Assembly: GCF_000226095.1 (NCBI RefSeq)
Contig: NC_016473.1
Location: forward strand, 2,976,001 to 3,040,000
Length of the DNA stretch: 64,000 nt
Direction of reading: 5' to 3'
From: Thermothelomyces thermophilus ATCC 42464
Taxonomy: Eukaryota > Ascomycota > Sordariomycetes > Sordariales > Chaetomiaceae
This document shows positions 30,875-40,800 of the stretch, piece by piece. The translations under genes were made by a program, and so were the position numbers. Below the pieces are notes generated by a model, which worked only from the letters and a program-made list of their open reading frames with translations, had not been told where the DNA came from and made no database searches. Numbering within the stretch: the stretch's first letter is position 1; each line of letters opens with the position of its first letter.

Positions 30875-32462
30875 ATGAACCGAACCAGCGGGTCGGGTCA
30901 GGCTCCGGATCCCGACGTCTACTTCGGCCAGCCGATCGTCCCCGTCATCGTCTTAACGATCGCCTTGTCAACCCTGTCCGTCGGCCTGAGGTTTTGGTCG
31001 AGAGCGGTGATACTGCGCACCGTCGCTCTCGAGGACGCCTTCATCTTCCTGGCTTGGGTTGGTTTCCTGCTTCCCCCCCCCCTCCCCCCCCCCCCCGGGC
31101 CCCAGAACAACACCCCCCAATGCGCAGCATCCCATTTTCGGGGCAACTCGCCTTATCAACGGGCTCCGCTTGCTGACTTTGGTTGGTTGTTGCTTGTTAA
31201 CTATCACAGCTGTTTGCGGTCGCCACCTCTCTCTGCTCTGCCGTCGGTAAGTTAGGCTGTTCATCCAGTTTCTTCTTGGCCGGGGTTTAGTTACCGCAGA
31301 ACCGTGGGAAAGGACCAGGCTGACTGACTCTGGCGGTACCAACTTGTGTACCCCGCTTCGATGGATCTAATAGCGCTCAAATATGGCCTCGGACGGCAGT
31401 ATGCTGCTCTGGACCAAGAGACCCGGATCAACAACCTAAAGGTGCGTTGGTGGACAGTCACCAAGAAGCAAGCTCCCAAAAGTCTGAGGCTGACGCCGCC
31501 GTTAATTATTACGTTCTGGCTCGAACAGACGGGGTTCGCAACCAACGTCATCTACACGCTGAGTTTGCTCTTCGTCAAGGTCTCGATCCTATGCCTGTAC
31601 ATCCGGGTCCTCACCTACGACAGCGTCCGCCGGGCGGCGCAGGTGCTGCTCGTCGTCGTCTCCGTCACGCACGCCTGGATCATCGCCTCCCTCTTCACCG
31701 GCTGCATCCCCCTGGCCGCTCTGTGGGACAAGACCAAGTACGAGAACCGGTACTGTCATCCCGGGAGCGTCTACTACAGCCACTCCGGCATCAACATTTC
31801 CACCGACTTTCTCATCTTCATGCTGCCCTTGGCCGTCCTGCACCGGATCCATGCCCCACCAAGGCAGAAGATTGCCCTCTACTGCGTCTTTCTGCTCGCC
31901 TTTTGGTATGTTTCTTTTTTTTTTTCCTCTTTTCCCTTCTTTTTCTTCCTCGCCTCCCCATGTTCTTATCCTCTTCTTTATTTTTCTTTGTGTATTGTGT
32001 GTGTGTGTGTGTGTGTTCTTGTACGGGAATCTGTCTCGGGTCGGACCACTGACGTATTATCGACAACGTTCGAATAGCGTGTGCATCATCTCTATCGTCC
32101 GGTTAATCGAGCTCTTCAACATCCGCTTCATCAACACCCTGGCCGACATGACCAGGAACGCCGTCATCGTGGCCATCCTGAACATGCTCGAGGTCAACAC
32201 GGCCGTCGTCTGCGCCTGCATCACCACCATCAAACCCATGCTCGCCCGCTTCTGTCCTCGGGTGTTCGCCTCCGACCCCAGAGGGAGCGCGACCACGACC
32301 GGCGAGTCCGAGGCCTGGAGCGGCGAGCTGGAGCGGGCCCGCGGCCGCCGCCCTCCGGGCCTGGATGATCGGCTTGCCTACCGTCTCGACGGCGCCATGG
32401 CGACGGTCGGCGAAAAGACCGAAGAGCCTTCGCGCGGGGAGGCGACAGCGGCAGGAAGGTGA
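30875..32462 (+). CDS. Fungal rhodopsin-domain seven-helix membrane protein (SAT4/PTH11-like group)
   Basis: Four exons (30875-31057, 31210-31246, 31374-31905, 32078-32462) give 378 residues. Joins are FIFLAW|LFAVATSL, CSAV|ALKYGLGRQ and LLAFW|CVCIISIVRL. The pattern is that of the fungal rhodopsin domain: an early helix IVPVIVLTIALSTLSVGLRFW, VALEDAFIFLAW, YGLGRQ, VIYTLSLLFVKVSILCLYIRVL, TGCIPLAALWD, the DFLIFMLPLAVL helix and a last helix ending TTIKPML. The tail is cytosolic and charged. Such proteins are common, poorly understood membrane proteins, some GPCR-like. Exon 3 may contain one more small intron between INNLK and FWLEQTG, because that 17-residue stretch is not family-like. Intron 1 has a C-rich run and intron 4 a GT microsatellite. 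Confidence 0.78.
31996..32015 (+). repeat. GT dinucleotide microsatellite in an intron
   Basis: About ten GT units follow a T/C-rich tract inside intron 4 of the rhodopsin-domain gene. Confidence 0.7.
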
Positions 32463-33238
32463 TCAGATTTCTTGGGATGTGATTTGGAGATTATGACGTT
32501 CGGGATACTGTATTCTTTCTGATGAGATAATCACCGGTTGCTGGCCAACAACTGTCGCTATACATCTTATGACAAGATAATATACCTAAATTAATCATTC
32601 AAGGGAGAATCTTCAGCGCGCGCTTATTAGCCTCGGTATGCCTCGGTGAGTCGCGGCTCTGCATTCTGCCTGGCGTTGACCTAGGTTATGTGGACAAATC
32701 GATGTTTAGAACGAACTTGCTTGATCTTTTTTCCAAAAATATGAGAGAATAAGAGGGAAGTTCCCCATGGCACGGGTGCTTTGATCCCATCATAGGTATG
32801 ATTCTGATTGAGAAAGACCAGGCAGTTAACTATTGGTGACTCGCTTGACGTGTAATTAGCTTCCACCCGCCGAAGAATGACCCGACATTCTTCGCAGCTC
32901 AGCTTTCAACTCTCGAACTCGTAGAAACAATATTTCCCCCAACCTTGGGCGACACAATCGGAGCGCCGTTAAGTCCAAAGAGTCACAACCCGAATCGAGC
33001 ACGGTGCTTTGCAGTCAGCGTAAAGGTAAGGTATCTTCCTTTCTTTTTTTTCTTCGTTTAGTTCCTTTGACTTGGTGGCCAAAAGTACTGTGACCAAACT
33101 GTTGCTGACTTTTTCGGGGTGCCCTGTCGATGAAGCCGCCGCAGGAAGTGAAACAGCTAGCCACAGAAGCAACAGCCAAAACAAAACCAACGGCGGAGCG
33201 AACTCGGATACCATCGCAACAAGCGAACGCAAGTTACA
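32463..33238. other. Intergenic region upstream of Gag-like gene
   Basis: No coding feature was recognised. Close to the right end a T-rich tract (33030-33060) could belong to the leader of the small Gag-like gene. Confidence 0.4.
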
Positions 33239-33637
33239 ATGGCCAAATTCCAGGACCAGTACACACCTCCCGGAGTTTCCATCTATGGCGGCTATCAGAA
33301 CTATGCCGAGTGGAAGTTCACCTTGTTCCTTCACCTTGACTGGTACGATCTACGCTCTTTTGTCGTCGACACCGTCGCAGCCCCGGCGCCAGATGCCACC
33401 GACAAAGAACGGCTCGCCTACAAGCGCAAGAAGATCATGTCATACGCCATCTTGCGCGATTCCGTTCGGGAGTGGCTCGAGCAGATGTGCACGAACTACG
33501 AGTTTCACGGGCCTTGGGACGGCCCGAAGCCGGGCTGTCATTGCATGGCACTGTACGATCACACCTATAATGCCAATCGCTTATGGCGTAAAGTCCACCA
33601 GTTGACGCAGTTCCCCGACTCAGACGACGAGTATTAG
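33239..33637 (+). CDS. Small Gag-like (DUF4219/UBN2-type) protein, possibly domesticated
   Basis: A 132-residue single-exon frame starting MAKFQDQYTPPG, with the good start context ACAATGG. The block YGGYQNYAEWKFTLFLHL resembles the entry of Ty1/copia Gag (known: L-x-G-x-N-Y-x-x-W-K-x-x-M-x-x-x-L). The later ALYDHTYNANRLWRKVHQL has the A-K-x-x-W-x-x-L character of UBN2. No zinc knuckle, protease or RT follows. The DNA is GC-rich with normal codon use and shows no sign of the decay that ruins the transposons 1.5 kb to the right. It could be a host gene derived from a copia Gag, or a host family that only resembles it. The acidic tail PDSDDEY ends the protein. Confidence 0.6.
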   Translation: MAKFQDQYTPPGVSIYGGYQNYAEWKFTLFLHLDWYDLRSFVVDTVAAPAPDATDKERLAYKRKKIMSYAILRDSVREWLEQMCTNYEFHGPWDGPKPGCHCMALYDHTYNANRLWRKVHQLTQFPDSDDEY

Positions 33638-34269
33638 AGGAGCCGACGACAACTGTTTATGCTCGGGTGGAGTGCACAATCCACTCGCATTTTGGGCCCT
33701 GGTTTCGCGAGTTGATTGGTTTCATTTACCTGCCTGTGCCACGATGGACAACGAGCACGAGATTCGGGCTTTACATTCATCTTCTCAAGAATACAGTGGC
33801 TTCATGGGCATTGCGGAGAGATTTTTTTCCCCTTATGCAGGAAGAAAGGGCGGACAGCCTGACTCTGCACCTGGCCTGGTTTGCTGCTTCTTAGTCTCAG
33901 CATAGCAATCGAAACATGTCCCACAGACATTCATTCCAACACCTGAACCTAAAAAAGTGGCCTTGTCCGGGTCCAGAGAGCAAGGTACGAGGATGGCGAG
34001 AAGTCACGGACGGCCAATCCGATCTCACCAGCGGCACTCGACTGGTATTGTTAACCTAGAGAGCTCCACGTGTAGTCGAGTACTTGGCAGGCTTAAGTCT
34101 GTCGTATAATTATAGGTTTACATCAAACTCGGCAGCCAAGGAAATGCTACCATACTAGGACCAAGGTAAACAATGAATACCTTAGGTCTGTCTCTCTGTT
34201 GCTTAGATCGGAAGGGAGAGCGATCTGTAGGCTAGCCGTGTTCTCTCAACAAGCCACCCCCTTTTTCTT
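33638..34269. other. Intergenic region, no gene recognised
   Basis: Two overlapping frames of about 76 codons at 33667-33905 have no resemblance to Gag continuation or any other family. This is probably 3' UTR and spacer. Confidence 0.4.
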
Positions 34270-34562
34270 CCTTTCTGTGTCCCTCTTTCGCTCGCTCTCC
34301 CGGTGACGTTGAAATAGCCCGCCCGCACCGGGGGCGCCTCCAGGCCGACCTTCTCGATAAATGCGGCCAGATCGAACCCTAACGTCTGGCCGACCTGCTC
34401 CCGCGTGACGGCAAAGTCGGCCCCCGGTGTTTCCACGACTTTGGATCCGAATATGATCTCCAGTCACTCCTTGACCTCGAGCTCAAAGCCAACTGGCGTC
34501 TGCGCCGACACAATGCCAGCCAGGAGAAGTGCGGACGAGAGAGTAACGCCGGACAACAACAT
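34270..34562 (-). pseudogene. Broken secreted-protein gene, possibly PEBP-like
   Basis: From ATG 34562 the frame reads MLLSGVTLSSALLLAGIVSA, a clear signal peptide, then QTPVGFELEVKE and a TGA stop at 34466-34464. The same frame continues open after the stop with LEIIFGSKVVETPGADF and GQTLGFDLAAFIEKVGL. The order Q-T-P-x-G-F ... L-x-x-x-F-G ... V-x-x-P-G resembles secreted fungal phosphatidylethanolamine-binding-like proteins; this family call is weak. After about 95 codons resemblance ends and a Lys/Arg-rich frame takes over, so the gene is also truncated. It is the last GC-rich coding trace before the AT-rich block. Confidence 0.5.
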
Positions 34563-34639
34563 GGTGGCGATTTTTCGGATTCTGACGATGGTGCCACTGA
34601 AGAAGAATGACTGGAAGCGCTGAAACGGAAATTTCGAAG

Positions 34640-36504
34640 AGCAAGGAGTTAGGGCACTTATATATATAATTAATGTACATTCTGCTTCCTATAATAGGCG
34701 TAATATATGTCCATGTAAATGAGGTGCTTTAATTACTCCCAGCCTATAAGTAGTGTGCCAAGACGATCGCGACTGTTTCGCTATATTAATTGATTCCATT
34801 TCTACCACCGGCAGTTTTAAAGACTTAACCAATGTAACAGAATCCGCAGTATAATCTTTCATAGTGGCCGATACCATGGTTCTGCCATAGATTAAACTTC
34901 CATACTATAGGGAAGCCTATAACTGCTCCTCCGCTCTGTCTCGCTCTCGCCCTCAGAGTTGTCGACATAAGTCGGACCCCCTAGATTCGGAACACCCTGT
35001 AATGTGCTAGCCTTATAGCAACTGTAGATAAGCGTACAATGTTTTATTCGACTACCTTAGGGAGGAAAAAGAGGAAAAATACAAGAGTTATACAAAGGAG
35101 TGCCTTTTAACTAATGTATATATATATAACCTAGGTAAGGCCTGGTTAGGCTCTAGGTCGGGCGCTAACCGGGCCTTGGCCGCATGTCCATTGGACGAGT
35201 TATAAACGAGTAACGAACGCTCTACGGACTTGTAGGGCAGGGTAGGTAGGGCAGGGTAGGTCCGTTCTGTACCTAGGTAAAGCCTAGGCATTGTCTAGCC
35301 TAGGTATAGCCTAGGCTTATAATATACCTCCCTTTCTTTTTTTCATGGTTACTAGGCTGACCTGCCTTATAATATATTATATATAATAGGTATATAAGTA
35401 GGTTTTATACCTTCCTCTTTTTATTATTATAATAATATAACTTATATATATAATAGTATATTATATATAAATAGGTAGCTATTTAAGTTTAGATAAAACC
35501 TATACCTCCTTCCCTTTGTTATTAGAATAATACGACTTGTATACGTAATAGTAAGTTATATATATAATAAGGAATTTGCCTAGGTTTGGCGTGCTCCCCT
35601 ATTACCTTCTTCTAATGCCTATAAATACCCCCTCTACTTCCCTTCCTCTCCTAATTCTCTCTCCTATAACTAACTTTCCTTCTCCTCTATACTCTCTAAC
35701 CGCCCCTACCTCCTATAATTATACTTGTTACCTATACCCTTATCGTACCTTTAAGTTTTTTTTTTAATTAATATCTGTCTAGTATATTAATAGTTACTAG
35801 TTTACTTAGTAGTAGTAGTAGTAGTAGTTACTACCTTAGTAGTAATAAGAATAAAGATTACTATATAAGTTTTCCTCTTTTTATATTGATTTTTAGCTAT
35901 TATATATATATATAAGGTATAGACTAACTTTTAATTTTATAGTATAAGAATGCTAACCTCTCCCTTAGTAAATATATTATTAAAGATAACTCTTCTAATA
36001 AGGAATTTAAACTATAGCTTAAAAAGTAGTAGTACTACTTATTATATATTAATTGACTTCTAAGAGGTAATAAGGTCAAGTATATCTAAGGTTAGGGTGC
36101 TTCCTATATAATATACTATAAGAGCTATAAAAGCTATATTTAGAATCTATAGCTCTAGGCTAATAACCCTTACCTATATATAGGTATTAAGAAAATCGTA
36201 GGTTATTATAATACTAGTATTACCTTTGCCTCCCCTACCTATTATAAGACTACTAACTAAGGCGCTTATTATACTATCTTAATGCTTAAGTTCTCTATAT
36301 TAATACGTTTGTTCTCTATACTCTTCGAGGCTGCCTAGTCTAACCACTTGCCTAGATAGGCTACCTTTGCCCTTATCCAGGCCGTAAGTTCTTTTTGTCA
36401 TTCTAATAATAACTTTGCCCTAGTCGCTATTACTACCGCCCCTAATATCCCTACCTACTATAGTAACATTATCTAGCCTGTTACCGGCTCTAACCCTACC
36501 TTAT
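34640..36504. other. Start of the RIP-decayed AT-rich block; unidentified repeat remains
   Basis: The base composition changes sharply near 34640 and again near 35330, after which TpA-rich DNA dominates. 35233-35260 is a 14-bp unit (TAGGGCAGGGTAGG) present twice in tandem, and 35271-35320 holds a cluster of CCTAGG palindromes. At about 36026-36500 the plus strand can be read for some 150 codons with only scattered TAG/TAA codons where Trp or Gln would fit, so it is probably a decayed coding region of another transposon. I cannot name the family. Confidence 0.5.
35233..35260 (+). repeat. 14-bp tandem duplication
   Basis: TAGGGCAGGGTAGG occurs at 35233-35246 and again, unchanged, at 35247-35260. 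Confidence 0.8.
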
Positions 36505-36666
36505 TGTAACAAACCCAACTCAGACTTCTTCTAAAAGGGTTCAGACGAAGGTAGGTAAAGCAAGACAAGCAAGCAGGTCGTCTAAAGGATTCAGTAAAGC
36601 TAAAGGGTTCACAACAACACTTAGAGTTATCTCTCACAGTAATTAGCAACGCTTGGTATAAGTACT
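36505..36666 (-). repeat. Truncated LTR of the chromovirus family
   Basis: 162 bases match the 3' end (R/U5 side) of the family LTR, beginning with the inverted terminus TGTAACAAACCC (from TGTGACGAACC) and stopping at GTATAAGTACT. The complete LTR of element 1 follows directly. It marks an older copy cut by insertion or recombination. Confidence 0.8.
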
Positions 36667-37085
36667 TGTGACGAACCCAACTCAGACTTCTTCTGAAAGG
36701 GTCCAGACGGAGGTAGGTGAAGCGGGACGAGCAGGCAGGTCGTCTAAGGGATTCGGTGAAGCCAAAGGGTTTATAATAACACTTAGAGTTGTCTCTTACA
36801 GTAATCAGCAATGCTTGGTATAAGTACTGTGATTGTAATTGTTACTACTGGTAAACTCCCAGAGTCTACTATAACGAGTGACTATCTACATGTATATATA
36901 ATCCTAGTAATCATTCCTGATCACGGTGATCGTGAGTGATCGTATGGTAGTGATCACCCTGATCACTGGTGAGCGTAGTGATCACTATGCTTCCCATGCT
37001 ATAATTAGTCCTTTCGTTCCTTTGACTTAATTAGCCTATTCGTACCAGTGGCTTAGGCAGCATCTATATATATATTTCTATGACA
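36667..37085 (-). repeat. Element 1 3' LTR (U3 type A)
   Basis: It starts TGTGACGAACCC and ends TATGACA. The U3 part carries several copies of TGATCA/GTGATCAC around 36905-36990. The same U3 type is found at 59604-60030, in modified form at 61589-62017, and at 63592-64000. Confidence 0.85.
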
Positions 37086-37298
37086 CGATGCCCTCCCTCT
37101 AAGGCTTTCGACCTAAAAGCCCTCTTTAGGCCGTCTCAAATAGCGCTAATATCCCTTACGTTCCTTGTATATGTTTTTCTCCTTAGCCTCTTATTACCCT
37201 TTATACTATCAATTATACTATCTAACGTACGTAGATCTCTAGCATCTATTCGTTGTAAGCGTTTAGCTTAGTTTATTTCCAATTATAGGTTTATAGTA

Positions 37299-37825
37299 AT
37301 GGCATATTCTCATTGCGCAGAGTATAACCAAGTGTATAAGATGATTGAAAAATCTCGTCGCTACGAGGCTTACGTGCGTCAGGGTTATGCTTACGATAGT
37401 TCCGGTGTTCCAATTTCTTCTTATAAGTTCCCGTTTCCTTGTAAGAGTATATCTCTAATTATAATATAGTAAATCGTATCATACACGAGTAACGTCGTTT
37501 AAAAGCTAAAGAGAAAGAGGCTAAAGCCTTATTACGAGAATATTAACGTAAAGCTTCCGAGGCGTTAGCCCGTCTGACTCAGGTCCGTAAATAACGAGAG
37601 TTCCTAGTAGAGAAGGGGGCAGATATAATTACACGGGGTTTGTCGAATCTAGACGAATTAGAGGCGGTAGAATAGTAGGAATCGGGGGCCGTTATATAGC
37701 TTAACGGTGGCGTCGACGTTATTAACTAGGGCGTTATTTTCGGTTCTGTCTTAGATTTGCCTTTGGCCGATCCGGGTTCTGCCGATAGAACTGTTCTAGT
37801 TTCTTAGGGTAGTTTAAATTCTTAA
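37299..37825 (+). pseudogene. Element 1 antisense accessory ORF (Cys6 plus coiled coil), RIP-decayed
   Basis: Opposite to gag-pol, between the chromodomain and the 3' LTR. From ATG 37299 the frame reads MAYSHCAEYNQVYKM and so on, with Tyr at 3, 13, 22, 25 and 32 and Cys at 6. Reading TAY as decayed TGY gives C-x2-C-x6-C-x8-C-x2-C-x6-C. After a frame change near 37450-37480, which may be a short intron or an indel, the second part reads AKEKEAKALLRE, LARLTQVRK and RGLSNLDELEAVE. This is a charged coiled coil ending LVS-stop-GSLNS at 37825. The 3' end overlaps the chromodomain end of pol on the other strand. Confidence 0.65.
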
Positions 37826-40800
37826 CAGGTTCCTATAAGTTATCTTCTAGTCTGAAATCAAGCCATTTAACTAGGTACTATAGTTCCTCGTTAATAATAT
37901 ATAAATCTAGAATTTCTTCGACGTCCTATTCTTCCTCTTTATCCTTTGCTTCGATGTATATAGCAACCTTAGCATTCTTTAGTACTAGTTTAAGAAGTGA
38001 AATATGAAAAATATTTATCTATAGTTATATAGATAATGGTAATAATAGTCGGTAGTTAGATGTTAAAATTCGTTCTTTGATAATAAAGGGTCTAACCTTC
38101 TTAAAGTCTAGCTTCGTGCTTAGTCGTTTGGTTTATAAGTTTCGTATGATTAGGTAGACTTTGTCTCCCCTCTCTAGGCAAGGTCCCTCGAGCCTATGTT
38201 TGTCGTAGTAGTTCTTCATTCTAGTCTTGACAAACTCGAGTTCCTTTATAAGCTTTTCATATAGTACGTGCATTTGTTCTACTTTGACTGCTGCTCTCGG
38301 CACTATAACCTCTGGTCCTTACCTAAGGTCTACTTCGTATCCGTAGTTCGCGAAGAACGGTATAGCTTTGGTCGTTTCCGTTAGTATCGTATTATAAGCA
38401 AGTTGTACTATTGGCAACAGCATGACCTAGTCGTTTTGCTAGTAGTTAACGTAAGAGCAGAGGTACTGCTTAACAACTTGGTTTAGTCGCTCTATTTGTC
38501 CGTCAGTCTGTAGGTAATATGCCGTTAATAGCTTACTATTAACGCCTAATCGTTGTATTAATGCTTGCTAGAACTTTGACGCGAACTTCGTGTCTCTGTC
38601 GGTGATCCATTCTTACGGCTAAGCATATACTAATATAACTTGCTAATAGATCACGTCTACTAACTGTTCCGCTGTCTAGGACTCCTTATAGGGAAAGAAG
38701 TATACCTACTTAGTCAGGTGATCTACTATAGTAAGAATACTATTATAGGTCACTCCTATAGCTATATCCTTAGATTCTAGCAGCTTCGTAATAAAGTCTA
38801 TCATAACTAAACTCTATGGTTTGTTAGCTATTAATAGTAGCTAAAGTAGCCTATACGGCTTATATCGTGCCGTTTTGCTTCGATTATAGATATCGTAGTT
38901 CCGTATAACTTCCTTAACTCGTGCCGTCAACTATAGAAAGTCATAGTATTTCTTGACTTATATAACAGTCTTTGTAACTCCTTTATATCCTCTAAGTTTC
39001 GACTTGTAGAGTTCTCGAATCATCTACAGCTATTGATCTTTGTTATAGATGTACGCTTTGCCTTAGTACTAGAGTTTCCTGTCTCTTTCTTCTACTCTGT
39101 TAGGTACCAGTGGTCTAGGTACTACTTGATACTATATCTCGTTAATCCTTTCTTCTCGAAAGATTGTATAACATTCTAGGAACAAGTCAAGTAGATCATC
39201 TTCCACGGGTGTCTACGTTTCGTGATACAGCGTTCCGTCTATCTGTTCCTTGAATAACGGTGGTATCGTTCCTGTTCGTCCTTCTATATAATCCGTTCGT
39301 CGACTTAAGATGTCCGCTTATACGTTCTCTTTGCCCTTCTTATAGCGGATCTCAAAGTTAAATTCCGTGAAGAATTCTACCTATCGTATTTGTCGTCCGT
39401 TAAGCTCCTTTATCACTATAAAGTATCACAAATTCTTATAATCTGTATATACTTATACTAGTTTAATTATACCGCTAAGGTATAGTCGCTATTCCTTAAA
39501 GGCTTTAACAATCGCAAGTAGTTCCTTGTTATAAATCGGATAATTAAGATGTAGTCTATCGAGCTTCTTTAAAAAGAAGGCTATAGGATATAGCTTTCCT
39601 TATCTATCTCGTTATCCTAATTGTCCTCTGATAGCGTAGTCTAAGGCGTCCGTTTCTACCTCGAATAGCTTCTTAGGGTCTAGTAGTACTAGTACTAGAT
39701 CTTCGGTAATGGCGTCGCAAATCTATATAAATGCTTGCTTATATTATTCTTCCTATTGGAATTTAGTATTCTTCTTAGTAAGTTCATACAAAGGTCGTAC
39801 GATCGCTCTAAAGTTCCTAATGAACATCTGGTAGAAGTTTGTAAATCCGATGAAGCTTTGTACTTCCGTAACTGACGTCGGTCGTAGCTAATTCTTAATA
39901 GCTTTAACCTTTAAAGGTTCTATCCGAATTTGTCCTAGGGATATCTTATATCCTAAAAAGACTATCTTCCTAATATAGAATTCGCTCTTTTCCTTGTTAA
40001 CTAATAGCTTATATATATATAGCACATCTAGTACTACTTTTACGTACTTCCGGTGTTTATCTATCGTCTTAGAGAAGATAAGTATATCGTCGAGATAATA
40101 TATTATAAATTTGTTAAGAAAGGGTCGGATAGCTTAATTAATTAAGGCTTAGAATGTTGCCGGCACGTTTATAAGTCTAAATAGCATGACGAGGTACTTA
40201 TAGTGGCTATAGGGTGTCCTAAAGGCCGTTTTCCACTCGTCGCCTTCTTTAATCTATATATAGTTATAGGCCGATAGCAAGTCAAGACACGTAAAATATT
40301 AGGCTCCTGCTAACTAATCTCAGAGCTATAAGATTAGCAGCAACAGGTATCGGTTTTTTACAGTCTGTTCGTTAAGTTACCAATAGTTAATATATAACTA
40401 TAGCTTTCTATCTTTCTTAGGTACAAACAGGATTAGGTAGCCTACTAGCGATGTCAACAGGCAGATATATCCTCTTCAAAGGTTCTCCTCCAAATATCGC
40501 TTAAGTTCTTCATTCTATATCTAGCTCATATAGTAAATCTTAAAGAACTTTAATCGTGCTCCTTCCTTAAGCTTAATCTCGTAATCCTATAGGCCGTGTT
40601 CTAGTAGTCCTTCCAGATGTTTCGGTTCGAATGCTAGGTGTCCTTCGTATTCCTTCGGTACTTCCCTAGTCTCGTCTCGTCTCTCGGTTTTCTAATAGTA
40701 TACGAACTTGGTTCCGTCTATAGCGATGCTAGCGATTTCTCCTATCTCATCCTACTACTCTAATTACAGTGCTCTATATTCGTTAACGGAGAGAACAGCT

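Noticed and set aside
31441-31482. Fifth intron in the rhodopsin-domain gene
   Set aside because: The stretch is not family-like, but an intron of about 45 bases would be unusually short and the frame stays open, so it was not called.
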